64,000 nucleotides of DNA from Solimonas marina (GTDB lineage Bacteria; Pseudomonadota; Gammaproteobacteria; Nevskiales; Nevskiaceae): positions 50,346-114,345 of the forward strand of contig NZ_JAAVXB010000013.1 of assembly GCF_012241385.1 (NCBI RefSeq). The letters run 5' to 3'. Positions 50,806-61,412 of this stretch are shown here, in pieces. Every line of letters begins with the position of its first letter. Positions within the stretch are counted from its first letter, which is position 1. The translations under genes were made by a program, and so were the position numbers. Under the pieces are notes generated by a model. The model searched no databases. It was not told where the DNA came from and worked only from the letters and a program-made list of their open reading frames with translations.

Positions 50806-51213
50806 ATGACCGCCGAAACGACCAAGCTGATCGAGCATTACTACGCCGCCTTCAACGCAGGCGACTGGCAGGGCTTCTTCTCGCTGCTGACCGATGACGT
50901 CGCGCACGACATCAATCAGGGCATCCGCGAATCCGGCAAGGCGGCGTTTCGCGCGTTCATCGAGCGCATGAACCGCTGCTATCGCGAGCAGATCGTCGAC
51001 ATCACGGTCATGGCCAATGCCGACGGCACGCGCGCCGCGGCGGAGTACACGGTGCTCGGCACCTACCTGGAAACCGACGACGGGCTGCCGGACGCCAAAG
51101 GCCAGACCTACAAACTGCCAGGCGGCGCGTTCTTCGACATCGTCGACGGCAAGGTCGCGCGCATCACCAACTACTACAACCTCGAAGACTGGCTCAAGCA
51201 GGTCGGCGCGTAG
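50806..51213 (+). CDS. NTF2-like/SnoaL family protein
   Basis: 135 aa cone-shaped NTF2 fold: ETTKLIEHYYAAFNAGDWQGFFSLLTDD and GAFFDIVDGKVARITNYYNLEDWLKQVG. Members are isomerases, dehydratases or binding proteins, and no catalytic role can be given. ATG 50806 is chosen over TTG 50794; the family starts near MTAET. 60 bases after the TonB-like gene but probably its own unit. Confidence 0.8.
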   Translation: MTAETTKLIEHYYAAFNAGDWQGFFSLLTDDVAHDINQGIRESGKAAFRAFIERMNRCYREQIVDITVMANADGTRAAAEYTVLGTYLETDDGLPDAKGQTYKLPGGAFFDIVDGKVARITNYYNLEDWLKQVGA

Positions 51214-51690
51214 CGCGATCGCCACATCGAACCGTCGCGCCGCTCGCCCTTCCCTGCAGGAGCGGCGTGAACTGCGACCTCGGTGCGTACCAAAGCCGTG
51301 CGGGTCGCGGCTTGCGCCGCTCCTACGAAAGCCCCCAAGGCGTCTTGCGGTTCTCCCGAACCGCTCACGCCGCGCGCCGCGCGGTGCATCGAAACACGCC
51401 GCAAGCGCGGATCAGTCTCCAACGACGACGCCAGCAACAGCCCCTCGATCCCCTTGCAGATGCGGCACCAGCCGCGACCTCGGTGCGTGCCGAAGCCGTG
51501 CGGGTCGCGGCTTACGCCGCTCCCATGGGCAACTGCCGCCATCACGCTCATGCCGAGTGCGAGCCGCAGGCTCGTGTATCGAGGCACGCACGAACCCGCC
51601 CGCCAGCGGCATCTGGCGGCGATCGGCACGCTTTGTGCGGGGTTCTGACGCGAAAATGAACTTTCGCTGAAAAACGCACTCTGAGCGCGA
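51214..51690. repeat. 477-bp repeat-filled region upstream of oppA
   Basis: No gene. Two family-B inverted repeats (51256-51327 and 51459-51526, each GCGGCGT...GCGACCTCGGTGCGT...GGGTCGCGGCTTGCGCCGCT) alternate with two family-A units (51346-51395 degenerate, 51547-51590 with TCATGCCGAGTGC and GTGTATCGAGGCACGC). All are common intergenic elements of this genome; oppA control must lie in the last part. Confidence 0.7.
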
Positions 51691-53370
51691 ATGTTTTCGC
51701 TCCATGCTCCCGCCGGGCGGCGCGCGCTGCTGCCGGCCTTGCTGTTATCGCTCCTCGCTTTCGCCGCCTGCGGCCGGCACGATGACGCGTCGCTGCCGCA
51801 GGCCGCACCGGCGATCAAGGTCGGCACGCAGCCCGCGCCAGACGCCGAACAGGTGCTGAGCCGGCAGATCCTGGGCTCGCCGCGCACGCTGGACCCGTCG
51901 CTGTCGACCGGCATTCCGGCGCAGCATGTGCTCGACGATCTGTTCGAGGGCCTGGTCACGATCGACGAGGCCGGCCATATCGCGCCGGGTGTCGCGACCT
52001 CGTGGGAGATCAGCGCCGACGGCCTGACCTGGACCTTCCATCTGCGCGACGACGCGCAGTGGTCGAACGGCCAACCGGTCACCGCGCAGGACTTCATCTA
52101 CGGCTGGCGGCGCACGGTGGCGCCAGCCACCGCCTCGGAATACGCGCAGGCGCTGGCGCCCATCGTCAATGCCTACGACATCAGCACCGGCAAGAAGCCG
52201 GTCGACCAGCTCGGCGCCGAAGCGCCGGACCCGCACACCCTGGTCGTGCACCTGGTGGCGCCGACGCCGTACTTTCTTGAACTGTTGACGATGGCCTACC
52301 TGGCGCCACTGTACAAACCGGCGATCGACCAGTGGGGCGATGCCTGGATCCAGGCCGGCCACATGATTTCGAACGGGCCGTTCCTGCTGAGCGAGTCGGT
52401 CATCAACGGCCACATCACCCTACTCAAAAACCCGCACTACTGGGACGCCGCAAACGTGCGGATCCAGAAGGTCGTCTACTACCCGATCAACGATCCTTCA
52501 GCTGCGACCTCGCGCTATCTGGCCGGTGAGCTGGACTGGACCAATCGCTTCGTCGCCTCGGACACCGAGCGGCTGACCAAGGCACTGGGCGATCAGGTCG
52601 TGCACGGTCCTTACTTCGGCACGGTCATGCTCGGCTTCAACAACGCCGTGCCGCCGTTCAAGGACAACCCGAAGCTGCGCCGCGCGATGAGCATGGCGAT
52701 CGACCGCAAGATCATCACGCGCTACATCGAGCACGGCATCGCCACGCCGGCCTACAACATGATCCCACCGCTGGCCGGCTATACCCCGGCGATTCCGGAC
52801 TGGGCAAAGCTGTCCGACGACGACCGCCACGCGCTGGCGCGCAAGCTCTATCACGAAGCCGGCTACTCCGACAAACACCCACTCAACGTGGTGCTGACCT
52901 ACCCGACCAGCGGTCCGTCGGTGCGTCGCTTCATGGACGCGATCGCCGCGATGTGGCGCATCAATCTCGGCGCCAACGTCCAGCTCTACGACGTGCAGTG
53001 GAAGGTGCTGCTGCAACGCCTGCAGATGAAGCAGCCCATCTTTTTCTGGAATGCCTGGATCGGCGACTACCCCGACCCGTTCACCTTCATGCAGCTATTC
53101 CAGAAGGGCTTCGCACAGAACTACGGTGATTACTACGACCCCAAGTTCGAGGCGCTGCTGGCACGCGCGCAGGCCTCGCCCGACAACGCCGAACGCTATC
53201 GCCTGTTCCATCAGGCCGAGCAGATTCTCAACGACGACGGCGCTTACATTCCGTTTTACTACTACCCGACCACCCACCTGGTGAAGCCGTATCTGAAAGG
53301 CTGGAAGGACAACGTGCTCGACCGCAACCTGTCGCGCTACATGGTCGTGCTGCAGCACGAGGGCCACTGA
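51691..53370 (+). CDS. oppA: Oligopeptide ABC transporter substrate-binding lipoprotein
   Basis: 559-aa periplasmic SBP of family 5. Lipoprotein signal with lipobox ending at Cys27 (LAFAACG), then DPSLSTGIPAQHVLDDLFEGLVTID and the conserved NGxPVTAQDFIYGWRR. Binds peptides and delivers them to OppBCDF; the close linkage (one to a few bases) to oppB makes this an operon. ATG 51691 follows the repeat-rich gap. Confidence 0.92.
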   Translation: MFSLHAPAGRRALLPALLLSLLAFAACGRHDDASLPQAAPAIKVGTQPAPDAEQVLSRQILGSPRTLDPSLSTGIPAQHVLDDLFEGLVTIDEAGHIAPGVATSWEISADGLTWTFHLRDDAQWSNGQPVTAQDFIYGWRRTVAPATASEYAQALAPIVNAYDISTGKKPVDQLGAEAPDPHTLVVHLVAPTPYFLELLTMAYLAPLYKPAIDQWGDAWIQAGHMISNGPFLLSESVINGHITLLKNPHYWDAANVRIQKVVYYPINDPSAATSRYLAGELDWTNRFVASDTERLTKALGDQVVHGPYFGTVMLGFNNAVPPFKDNPKLRRAMSMAIDRKIITRYIEHGIATPAYNMIPPLAGYTPAIPDWAKLSDDDRHALARKLYHEAGYSDKHPLNVVLTYPTSGPSVRRFMDAIAAMWRINLGANVQLYDVQWKVLLQRLQMKQPIFFWNAWIGDYPDPFTFMQLFQKGFAQNYGDYYDPKFEALLARAQASPDNAERYRLFHQAEQILNDDGAYIPFYYYPTTHLVKPYLKGWKDNVLDRNLSRYMVVLQHEGH

Positions 53371-53371
53371 G

Positions 53372-54292
53372 GTGCTGCGCTATACGCTGCGCCGCCTGCT
53401 CGGCGCGATCCCGACGATGCTGGTGATCATCTCGCTCGCCTTCGTGCTGCTGCACGCGGCGCCCGGCGGCCCCTTCGATGCGCAAAAGGCGCTGCCGCCG
53501 GAAATCAAAAAGAGCATCGAGCACACCTACCACCTCGACGAACCGCTTTACGAGCAATACGGCCGCTACCTCGTGCAGATCCTGCACGGCGACTTCGGGC
53601 CGTCGTATCAGTATCGCGGCACGCGGGTGAACGACCTGATCGCCGAGGGCTTTCCGGTCGACGTCGGTATCGGCAGCATCGCGCTCGCACTGGCGCTGAT
53701 CTTCGGCACCGCGATCGGCATCCTCGCCGCACTGCGACAAAACAGCGTCTGGGATTACCTGCCGATGGGCATCGCGATGCTCGGCATCTCGATTCCGTCG
53801 TTCGTCATCGCACCGGTGCTGATCCTGATTTTCGCAGTGACGCTGCATTGGCTGCCGGCCGGCGCCTGGTCGGGCGGCGACCCCAGCCACCTGGTACTGC
53901 CGGCCCTGGCATTGGCTGCGCCGTATACCGCCTACGTGGCGCGACTAATGCGCGGCAGCATGGTCGAGGTGCTCGGGAGTCCATTCATCCGCACCGCGCA
54001 TGCCAAGGGCCTGCCGCTGCGCACCATCGTCCTGCGCCACGCGATCAAGCCGGCGCTGATGCCGCTGGTCTCGTTCCTCGGCCCGGCGGTGGTCGGCATC
54101 ATCACCGGCTCCATCGTCATCGAAACCATTTTCGGCCTGCCCGGCATCGGCCGCTATTTCGTCGACGGCGCACTGAACCGCGACTACACGGTCGTCCTCG
54201 GCGTGACCATTCTCTACGGTGCGCTGATCCTGCTGTTCAACCTGCTGGCCGATCTGGCCTACGCCCTGCTCGACCCGCGGATCCGCTTGTAA
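53372..54292 (+). CDS. oppB: Oligopeptide ABC transporter permease OppB
   Basis: 306-aa inner-membrane permease of six helices, with the N-terminal LGAIPTMLVIISLAFVLLH and the EAA loop (EVLGSPFIRTAHAKGLPLRTIV). Pairs with OppC. GTG start one base after the oppA stop. Its stop overlaps the oppC ATG (TAATG). Confidence 0.92.
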   Translation: MLRYTLRRLLGAIPTMLVIISLAFVLLHAAPGGPFDAQKALPPEIKKSIEHTYHLDEPLYEQYGRYLVQILHGDFGPSYQYRGTRVNDLIAEGFPVDVGIGSIALALALIFGTAIGILAALRQNSVWDYLPMGIAMLGISIPSFVIAPVLILIFAVTLHWLPAGAWSGGDPSHLVLPALALAAPYTAYVARLMRGSMVEVLGSPFIRTAHAKGLPLRTIVLRHAIKPALMPLVSFLGPAVVGIITGSIVIETIFGLPGIGRYFVDGALNRDYTVVLGVTILYGALILLFNLLADLAYALLDPRIRL

Positions 54293-55263
54293 TGGAAAAC
54301 CAAGACGAGTCCAAACCGCTGGACGCAATGCGCAAGCTGCATGCACACAGCGCCGTCGCCCGCGCCGCGGCTACCACCGGCGAGGCCGTCGAGCAAGTCG
54401 TGCAGAGCACGGTCGAAGGCCGCAGTCTCTGGCAGGAAGCCTGGCGCCGCCTGCGCCGCAACCGCGCGGCGATGGTCAGTCTGTTCGTGTTCGCCGCCAT
54501 CGTGCTGTTCGCGGTGCTGATGCCGCTGCTGTCGCCGTGGGACTACTACACCCCGCAGTGGACGGCACTGAATCTGCCGCCGGGCTTGGCCAGCGGGCAC
54601 TGGCTCGGCACCGACGGCCTCGGTCGCGATCTGCTGGTACGCGTCGCCTGGGGCTGCCGCATCTCACTGATGGTCGGCGTCGTCGCCAGTCTTGTCAGCC
54701 TGGTGATCGGCGTGCTCTGGGGCACCGTCGCCGGCTACGCCGGCGGGCTGATCGACACGGTGATGATGCGCATCGTCGACATCCTTTATTCGGTGCCGTT
54801 CATCCCGTTCGTCATCGTGCTGTTGGTGGTGTTCGGCCGTGAGCTGATCCTGATCTTCGTCGCCATCGGCGCCGTGTCGTGGCTGGACATCGCGCGCATC
54901 GTTCGCGGTCAGACGCTGGCGCTGAAACACCGCGAATTCATCGACGCGGCACGCGCGTCCGGCGTCCGCACGCCCGGCATCCTGTTCCGACACCTGATTC
55001 CCAATCTGCTCGGCATCGTCGTCATCTACGTGACGCTGACGATTCCGACGCTGATCCTGTTCGAGGCCTTCCTGAGCTTTCTCGGCCTCGGCGTGCAGCC
55101 GCCGATGACCTCGCTCGGTGCGCTGGTCTCCGACGGCGCCAGCGACCTGCAGGCCTATCCGTATCTGCTGATCGTGCCGTCGCTGTTCCTCGCCGCGATC
55201 ATCTACAGCATGAATTACATCGGCGACGGGCTGCGCGACGCGCTCGACCCGAAGGACCGCTGA
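54292..55263 (+). CDS. oppC: Oligopeptide ABC transporter permease OppC
   Basis: 323-aa permease. An N-terminal cytoplasmic extension (MENQDESKPLDAMRKL...) precedes the first helix (AAMVSLFVFAAIVLFAVLMP), then GTDGLGRDLLVRVAWGCRISL and the EAA loop (EFIDAARASGVRTPGILFRH). TAATG overlap with oppB shows coupling. oppD begins one base after the stop. Confidence 0.92.
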   Translation: MENQDESKPLDAMRKLHAHSAVARAAATTGEAVEQVVQSTVEGRSLWQEAWRRLRRNRAAMVSLFVFAAIVLFAVLMPLLSPWDYYTPQWTALNLPPGLASGHWLGTDGLGRDLLVRVAWGCRISLMVGVVASLVSLVIGVLWGTVAGYAGGLIDTVMMRIVDILYSVPFIPFVIVLLVVFGRELILIFVAIGAVSWLDIARIVRGQTLALKHREFIDAARASGVRTPGILFRHLIPNLLGIVVIYVTLTIPTLILFEAFLSFLGLGVQPPMTSLGALVSDGASDLQAYPYLLIVPSLFLAAIIYSMNYIGDGLRDALDPKDR

Positions 55264-55264
55264 C

Positions 55265-56259
<995 letters not shown>

Positions 56260-56263
<4 letters not shown>

Positions 56264-56364
56264 GCATGCGACACGGTGTTTTGCGCGTAGCGCAAACGGG
56301 TGCGGGAGCAGGCTCTCTCATGCGCACTGCGACACTTGAAGTCAGTGCGAAGGTGGAAGCATGA
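56260..56364 (+). CDS. Small ORF 1 in the opp duplication (34 aa)
   Basis: Reads [18 protein letters not shown] then [16 protein letters not shown] and stops at a TGA overlapping the next ATG. ATG 56260 has GGAGG upstream (in oppD) and overlaps the oppD stop by four bases (ATGA). No family is recognised. It may be a real peptide or only a coupling device that keeps ribosomes moving from oppD to oppF. Confidence 0.3.
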
Positions 56365-56461
56365 GCATGCGACACGGTGTTTTGCGCGCAGCGCAAATGG
56401 GTGCGGGAGCAGGCTCTCTCATGCGCACTGCGACACTTGAAGTCAGCGCGAGGGTGGTCGC
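56260..56461. repeat. 101-bp tandem duplication between oppD and oppF
   Basis: Unit 1 is 56260-56360 and unit 2 is 56361-56461, differing at about eight positions. Each unit starts ATGAGCATGCGACACGG, contains a perfect hairpin (TTTGCGC, three bases, GCGCAAA) and ends with a Shine-Dalgarno-like purine run (GAAGG or GAGGG) before the next ATG. The first ATG overlaps the oppD stop; the third ATG is the oppF start. Confidence 0.9.
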
Positions 56462-56465
56462 ATGA
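56361..56465 (+). CDS. Small ORF 2 in the opp duplication (34 aa)
   Basis: Second copy of the same 34-codon frame: [18 protein letters not shown] then [16 protein letters not shown], with the stop overlapping the oppF start (ATGA). The reading frame is kept intact in both copies despite five amino-acid changes. No known family; function, if any, is unknown. Confidence 0.3.
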   Translation: MSMRHGVLRAAQMGAGAGSLMRTATLEVSARVVA

Positions 56466-57454
56466 GCAATGCATTGCTGTCGGTCCGCGACCTGCGCGTG
56501 CAATTCGATCTGGGCCGCGACGGCTGGTTCGGCGCGCGGCGCGTCCTGCACGCCGTCGGCGGCGTCAGCTTCGAGCTGGCGCGCGGCGAAACCCTGGGCA
56601 TCGTCGGCGAATCCGGCTGTGGCAAGTCGTCGCTGGCGCGCGCCATCCTGCGCCTGACGCCGGCCAGCGGCGGACAGATCAGCTTTCAGGGCGAAGACCT
56701 GTTGCGCCTCGATGCCGAAGCGATGCGTCAGCGCCGCCGCGCGCTGCAGCCGATCTTCCAGGACCCGCTGGCGTCGCTGAATCCGCGCATGACCGTCGGC
56801 GAGATCATCGGCGAGCCGCTGCGCGCCTTCTTCAGCTCGACCATGCCGCGTGACGAGCGCCGCCAGCGCGTACTGGCGATGATGCAGCGCGTCGGCCTGC
56901 TCCCCAATCAGATCAACCGCTACGCGCACGAATTCTCCGGCGGCCAGGCGCAGCGCATCGGCATCGCCCGCGCGCTGGTGCTCGAGCCGGAACTGGTGGT
57001 CTGCGACGAGCCGGTCTCCGCGCTCGATGTGTCGATCAAGTCGCAGATCATCAATCTGCTGCAGGACCTGCAGGAAGAAATGGGCCTGTCGCTACTGTTC
57101 GTCGCGCACGATCTCGCCGCCGTGCGCCACATCAGCCATCGCGTGATGGTGCTCTACCTCGGCCGCGTCATGGAACTGGCCGACCGCGACGCCTTGTATC
57201 GCGCGCCGCAACACCCGTACACACGCGCGCTGATCGCGGCGATCCCGGACCCCGACCCGCGCCGCGCGCGCGCCCATCCGGCCAAGCCGCTGGGCGGCGA
57301 ACCGCCGTCGCCGGTCACGCCGCCATCCGGCTGCGTGTTCCGCACGCGCTGCCCACATGCGCGGGCGCGTTGCACCGAGGAAGTGCCGGCTCTGCGTTCG
57401 GTCGGCGGAAGTCAGGTGGCGTGCCACTTCGCCGAAGAACTGACGGCGGACTGA
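56462..57454 (+). CDS. oppF: Oligopeptide ABC transporter ATPase OppF
   Basis: 330-aa second ATPase of the peptide transporter: Walker [26 protein letters not shown], signature FSGGQAQR, Walker [12 protein letters not shown], and the C-terminal [12 protein letters not shown] cysteine motif. It starts at ATG 56462 with GAGGG nine bases upstream, directly after the duplicated unit rather than after oppD as in most operons. Confidence 0.94.
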   Translation: MSNALLSVRDLRVQFDLGRDGWFGARRVLHAVGGVSFELARGETLGIVGESGCGKSSLARAILRLTPASGGQISFQGEDLLRLDAEAMRQRRRALQPIFQDPLASLNPRMTVGEIIGEPLRAFFSSTMPRDERRQRVLAMMQRVGLLPNQINRYAHEFSGGQAQRIGIARALVLEPELVVCDEPVSALDVSIKSQIINLLQDLQEEMGLSLLFVAHDLAAVRHISHRVMVLYLGRVMELADRDALYRAPQHPYTRALIAAIPDPDPRRARAHPAKPLGGEPPSPVTPPSGCVFRTRCPHARARCTEEVPALRSVGGSQVACHFAEELTAD

Positions 57455-57469
57455 GGCGACTTCACGCAC

Positions 57470-57902
57470 AGAGCCCCTCGATACGATCGCTGCGCGATCA
57501 CTCGGGGGGAACGGCAAAAGCAAAAGAACCTGAGCATATCCCAACCCGTTCATGCCGAGTGCCGCCGAAGGCGGTGTATCGAGGCACGCGCAGCGCATGA
57601 TGCGAGGCCTGATGCGCTCTGTACGTGCATCCGCTCGATCCGGTCGCTGCGCAATCATTTCGGAGGAACGGCAAAGGCAAAAAGCCCGGGCGTATCCCCA
57701 CCCGTTCATGCCGAGTGCCGCCGAAGGCGGTGTATCGAGGCACGCGCAGCGCATGATGCGAGCCCCCGATGCTCTCTGTACGTGCAAAGCCTCGATCCGA
57801 TCGCTGCGCAATCACTCGGGGAACCGCAAAGGCAAAAAACCCGGACGTATCCCCGCCCGTTCATGCCGAGTGCCGCCGAAGGCGGTGTATCGAGGCACGT
57901 CA
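57470..57902. repeat. Three 155-bp imperfect tandem repeats with family-A cores
   Basis: Each unit contains GATCGCTGCGC(A/G)ATCA, GGCAAAGGCAAAA and ends with TTCATGCCGAGTGCCGCCG and GTGTATCGAGGCACG. The core starts at 57547, 57703 and 57858, a spacing of 156 and 155. The 492-base gap between oppF and the GNAT gene consists almost wholly of this array; no gene seen. Confidence 0.85.
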
Positions 57903-57946
57903 ACAGGGGCAACGCAAACGCCGCGCGTGGCGATAAGCTATCGCGC

Positions 57947-58546
57947 ATGAGCCTCCGCATCGAATCGCTGCACGGACCCGACATCGCCCGCCACCTCGAC
58001 GCCCTTGCCGAGATGCGCTGCACGGTCTTTCATGACTGGCCGTATCTGTACGAAGGTACGCGCGAGTACGAGGCGAAATACTTGCAGGTTTACGTGAACT
58101 GCCCACGCGCGCTGGCGGTGCTGGTCTGGGACGGCGAGCGCTGCGTCGGCGCCTCGACCGTGCTGCCGCTGGTGGATGCCCCGCGCGACATGCAGCAGCC
58201 GTTCCTCGACGCCGGGCTCGATCTGGCGCCGATCGACTACTTCGGCGAGTCGGTCCTGATGCGCGAGTATCGGGGTCGCGGCATCGGCGTGAAGTTCTTC
58301 GAACTGCGCGAGGCGCACGCGCGCGAGCACGGCCTGACGAGCTGCGCGTTCTGCGCCGTCGAACGCGGCGAGGACGACCCACGCAAACCGGCGGACTACG
58401 TGCCCAACGATGCGTTCTGGCACAAGCGCGGCTATCGCAAGGCGCCGGCGCTGCAAACCACACTGTCGTGGCCCGATGTCGGGCAGACCGAGTCGACGCC
58501 GAAGCCGATGACCTTCTGGATGCGCTTGCTGGAATCCGCCGCGTGA
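57947..58546 (+). CDS. GNAT family N-acetyltransferase
   Basis: 199 aa. The central acetyl-CoA-binding motif is ESVLMREYRGRGIGVKFFELREAHA (the R-G-x-G-I/V-G loop), preceded by YFGE and followed by GLTSCAFCAVERGEDDPRKPADY. ATG 57947 is chosen; the frame continues upstream into the repeats. GTGA overlap with the nitrilase gene. Substrate unknown; the pairing suggests they act on the same small amide or amine. Confidence 0.87.
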   Translation: MSLRIESLHGPDIARHLDALAEMRCTVFHDWPYLYEGTREYEAKYLQVYVNCPRALAVLVWDGERCVGASTVLPLVDAPRDMQQPFLDAGLDLAPIDYFGESVLMREYRGRGIGVKFFELREAHAREHGLTSCAFCAVERGEDDPRKPADYVPNDAFWHKRGYRKAPALQTTLSWPDVGQTESTPKPMTFWMRLLESAA

Positions 58547-59433
58547 AGCTCGCGCTCGCCCAATATCCGGTTTCCGAACCGAGCGACTGGCTGCAGGCCG
58601 CGACGCAGATCGAACAGTGGACGGCCGATGCCGCCGCACAGGGTGCCGAGTTGCTGGTCTTCCCCGAATACGCCGCCATGAGTCTGGCCGCCGTGTTCGA
58701 CGATGCCACGCGCAATGACCTGATCGCCCAGGTCGACGCGCTACAGACGCTACGCGACGACTACCTTGCCCTGCACCTGCGGCTGGCGCGCCAACTGGGC
58801 GTGCACATCGTCGCCGGCAGCTTCCCGTGGCGGCTGAGTGATGATGTGGTCGTCAATCGCGCCTGGTTTTGCACGCCGCATGGCGTGGATTTCCAGGACA
58901 AACAGATCATGACGCGCTTCGAGCGCGAGAGCTGGAACATCGACGCGGCGACGACACCGCTCAAGGTGTTCCGCACGCCGCTCGGCATGGTGGCGATCAA
59001 CATCTGCTACGACGTGGAATTTCCGTTGCTGGCCCGCGCGCAATGCGAAACTGGTGCCGAGCTGATTGTCGCGCCGAGTTGCACCGACACGCTGGCCGGT
59101 TACTACCGTGTGCGCGTCGGCTGCCAGGCGCGCGCACTGGAAAACCAGTGTTACGTCGCGCAAAGCCCGCTGGTCGGCAACGCGCCATGGTCAGCGGCGA
59201 TCGACGTCAACACCGGCCGCGCCGGCGTGTTCGGCCCACCGGATCGCGGTTTCCCCGACTCCGGCGTGATCGTCGAAGGACGCCTCGATCAGCCGGCGTG
59301 GATTTATGCCGACGTCGATCTCGCGGCCGTGATGAAGGTGCGCAACGAAGGCCAGGTCTTCAATCATCGGCATTGGGCCGATCAAGGCGACACCGCACTC
59401 CCCGCCGTCGAAGTCGTGTCGCTACTGCCGTAA
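58543..59433 (+). CDS. Carbon-nitrogen hydrolase (nitrilase family)
   Basis: 296 aa amidase-type protein. The catalytic triad is Glu42 (VFPEYAAM), Lys120 (FQDKQIM) and Cys155 (NICYDVEFP). GTG 58543 overlaps the GNAT stop as GTGA, so the two are coupled. The GNAT plus nitrilase pairing recurs in bacteria, but the substrate is not known to me. A terminator-like hairpin follows. Confidence 0.9.
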   Translation: MKLALAQYPVSEPSDWLQAATQIEQWTADAAAQGAELLVFPEYAAMSLAAVFDDATRNDLIAQVDALQTLRDDYLALHLRLARQLGVHIVAGSFPWRLSDDVVVNRAWFCTPHGVDFQDKQIMTRFERESWNIDAATTPLKVFRTPLGMVAINICYDVEFPLLARAQCETGAELIVAPSCTDTLAGYYRVRVGCQARALENQCYVAQSPLVGNAPWSAAIDVNTGRAGVFGPPDRGFPDSGVIVEGRLDQPAWIYADVDLAAVMKVRNEGQVFNHRHWADQGDTALPAVEVVSLLP

Positions 59434-59454
59434 GCCCTGACGTCAACGAAACAA

Positions 59455-59493
59455 GCCCGCTGCACACCCGGTCACCCGAGGCGCGCAGCGGGC
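59455..59493. terminator. Bidirectional hairpin between convergent nitrilase and lipoprotein genes
   Basis: GCCCGCTGC (59455-59463) pairs with GCAGCGGGC (59485-59493), 9-bp stem in the 77-base gap between convergent genes. Confidence 0.55.
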
Positions 59494-59510
59494 ACTTCGC
59501 ACCATGCGAC

Positions 59511-61412
59511 TTACTGGCGTATCGCCACGATCACGTCACGCGTGCTCTTGCCGCTGGTGGCACCTTTGGCCACGAGCACCATCACATTGCCGTCCGCCGT
59601 CACGGCGCCGGTGATCTGGTCGGAGCCCTGAGTCGCCGTTACTGTGCAATCCGACGCCACCGACACGCTCAGGCTGGTTCTGGTGCTGTGATTCGCCGCT
59701 TCCGTCCAGAAATGCGTTTCCTCACCCGTCGCCGACGTTGAAATACCCAGGTCGACATCGCGCGTGGTATCAGCGTAAGTCGCCGTCCCGCCGTTTTGAA
59801 TCTGCAGCTTACCGCGCGCGCTGGACACGTTGAGCAGCTGCTGGGTGCTGTCGAACGCAGGTCCATAGCCGATGGTGCGATACGTGCCGGCGATGGCACC
59901 GATGCTGCAGCCGCTGCCCTGCCGGACCGCAAGATACAGCTGCGACAACACCAGATTGCCCTCATCGCTGAGTTCGTTGAGCGCGATCAGATCGCCGTCG
60001 GCGCTCGCTTGCCCGGTGATGCTGTCGCTACCTGCAGTCAACACCACGCTGCCATCGGCGGCGGCCGAGATCGGCGCCGAGAAGCTCGATGTGCTGGTGT
60101 CGTCGACGAGTGTATCGGTCGTGCTCAAGGGCACGTCGGTCTCCGACTCCGTGACATTGAACGTCGCCGTGCCGTTGCTGATCGCCATCGAGCCGACATC
60201 GGACAGCAACAGGCCTTCCAGGTAGTCATTGTCCGCGCCATTCGACCAGTAAAAGCCGCTGCCGAGGCCGATCAGCGTGTAGCTTCCGGATAACGTCGGC
60301 GCACCCGACGACGGCTGCCGAAAGCCAAACAGCAGATTGCGATCACGAACCATCGTCACCTCGCCGCTACTCAGCGTGGTCTGCTCAGTCGAACCGGTCT
60401 CGGCAACCACCACTTCGCCGTCCAGCGAAACCTGACCGGACGCGCCGCCCATGTAGATCGTATTGCCGCTGAGCGTATACGGCGCGCTGCCACTCTCGTC
60501 ATTGGTCCAGGTTTCCTTGGACACCCGCAGGCCGCCGGTCGCCACCGTCAGCCCCAGCTCGCGGAACTCCGACGAGCCGGACGGCGTCAGCCTGTCGTCA
60601 CCGACATCGAGCGTCAGCCCGTAGGTGCCCACCGACACCGAGCCGTTGTCACTCTTGTCCGCACGGCCGCTCAGCGCGAACATTTCCGTCGCCACACCAA
60701 GCATGCCGTAGGTGCCACTGAAGCCACTGTTCGGCGTGACGGTCGCATCGTCGACCACCGCATCGACGTCGGCCACCGCGTCCTCGTAGGCGGCGACGGC
60801 ATCGTCGACCGTTGTCGCGTCGCTGAGGTCGACGTCCTGATCCGACAGATAGCTGACGCTGGCCGTCAGCTGCGCCGGCGCGTAGTCGGCATAAGTGTGC
60901 GAACCGGCAGCCACGGCATCGGCCATGCTCCGCACCACCGCCTCCGTTACCGGATTGATGTCGACGGCCGCCGCCGACGCCGGTGCACGCATGGTGCTGC
61001 TGCCCTGTACGCGCAGCACCAGATTGCCCGCCGGTTCCGCCGTGCCGCTCAGCTCATAAGCGCCGCTGCTGTCGGTGACCGCCGAGCCGTACACTTCATC
61101 CGTCTGCAGATCGACCAGTTCGACCGTCGCCTGCGAAACCGGCTGCAGGCCGTTCACCGCCGCCGCAGCGCTCGGCACCATCAGCGACAACGCCCGATCC
61201 AACATCGACGGCGACTGCAGCATCGCCACATCGCTCGATGGTGCCGTCACCGTCCCGCTGTAAACATACGTCGTACCCGAACCGCCACCCGAACCCCCAT
61301 CACCGGAACCACCGCCACCGGTATCACTTCCCGAAGACCCGCCACCGCCACCGCAGGCCGACATTCCCGCCGCCACCATGATCGCCGGTAGCCAGACACA
61401 TGCTCGCTTCAT
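59511..61412 (-). CDS. Large extracytoplasmic lipoprotein with Gly-rich linker
   Basis: 633 aa. Signal peptide with lipobox ending at Cys20 (GMSACGG), then a Gly/Ser-rich linker of about 35 residues, a carboxypeptidase-regulatory-like domain (ATVELVDLQTDEVYGSAVTD, SGAYELSGTAEPAGNLVLRV), and a long beta-rich part of repeats (SLDGEVVVAETGSTEQTT, QGSDQITGAVTADGNVMVLV). No enzyme motif. The C-terminal domain is not recognised. Probably exposed on the outer membrane. Start ATG 61412 has AGGGG upstream. Confidence 0.7.
   Translation of the reverse strand: MKRACVWLPAIMVAAGMSACGGGGGSSGSDTGGGGSGDGGSGGGSGTTYVYSGTVTAPSSDVAMLQSPSMLDRALSLMVPSAAAAVNGLQPVSQATVELVDLQTDEVYGSAVTDSSGAYELSGTAEPAGNLVLRVQGSSTMRAPASAAAVDINPVTEAVVRSMADAVAAGSHTYADYAPAQLTASVSYLSDQDVDLSDATTVDDAVAAYEDAVADVDAVVDDATVTPNSGFSGTYGMLGVATEMFALSGRADKSDNGSVSVGTYGLTLDVGDDRLTPSGSSEFRELGLTVATGGLRVSKETWTNDESGSAPYTLSGNTIYMGGASGQVSLDGEVVVAETGSTEQTTLSSGEVTMVRDRNLLFGFRQPSSGAPTLSGSYTLIGLGSGFYWSNGADNDYLEGLLLSDVGSMAISNGTATFNVTESETDVPLSTTDTLVDDTSTSSFSAPISAAADGSVVLTAGSDSITGQASADGDLIALNELSDEGNLVLSQLYLAVRQGSGCSIGAIAGTYRTIGYGPAFDSTQQLLNVSSARGKLQIQNGGTATYADTTRDVDLGISTSATGEETHFWTEAANHSTRTSLSVSVASDCTVTATQGSDQITGAVTADGNVMVLVAKGATSGKSTRDVIVAIRQ

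Noticed and set aside
57470..57902. Possible CRISPR array
   Set aside because: Units are about 155 bp, imperfect and nearly identical throughout; no short repeats with unique spacers and no cas genes.
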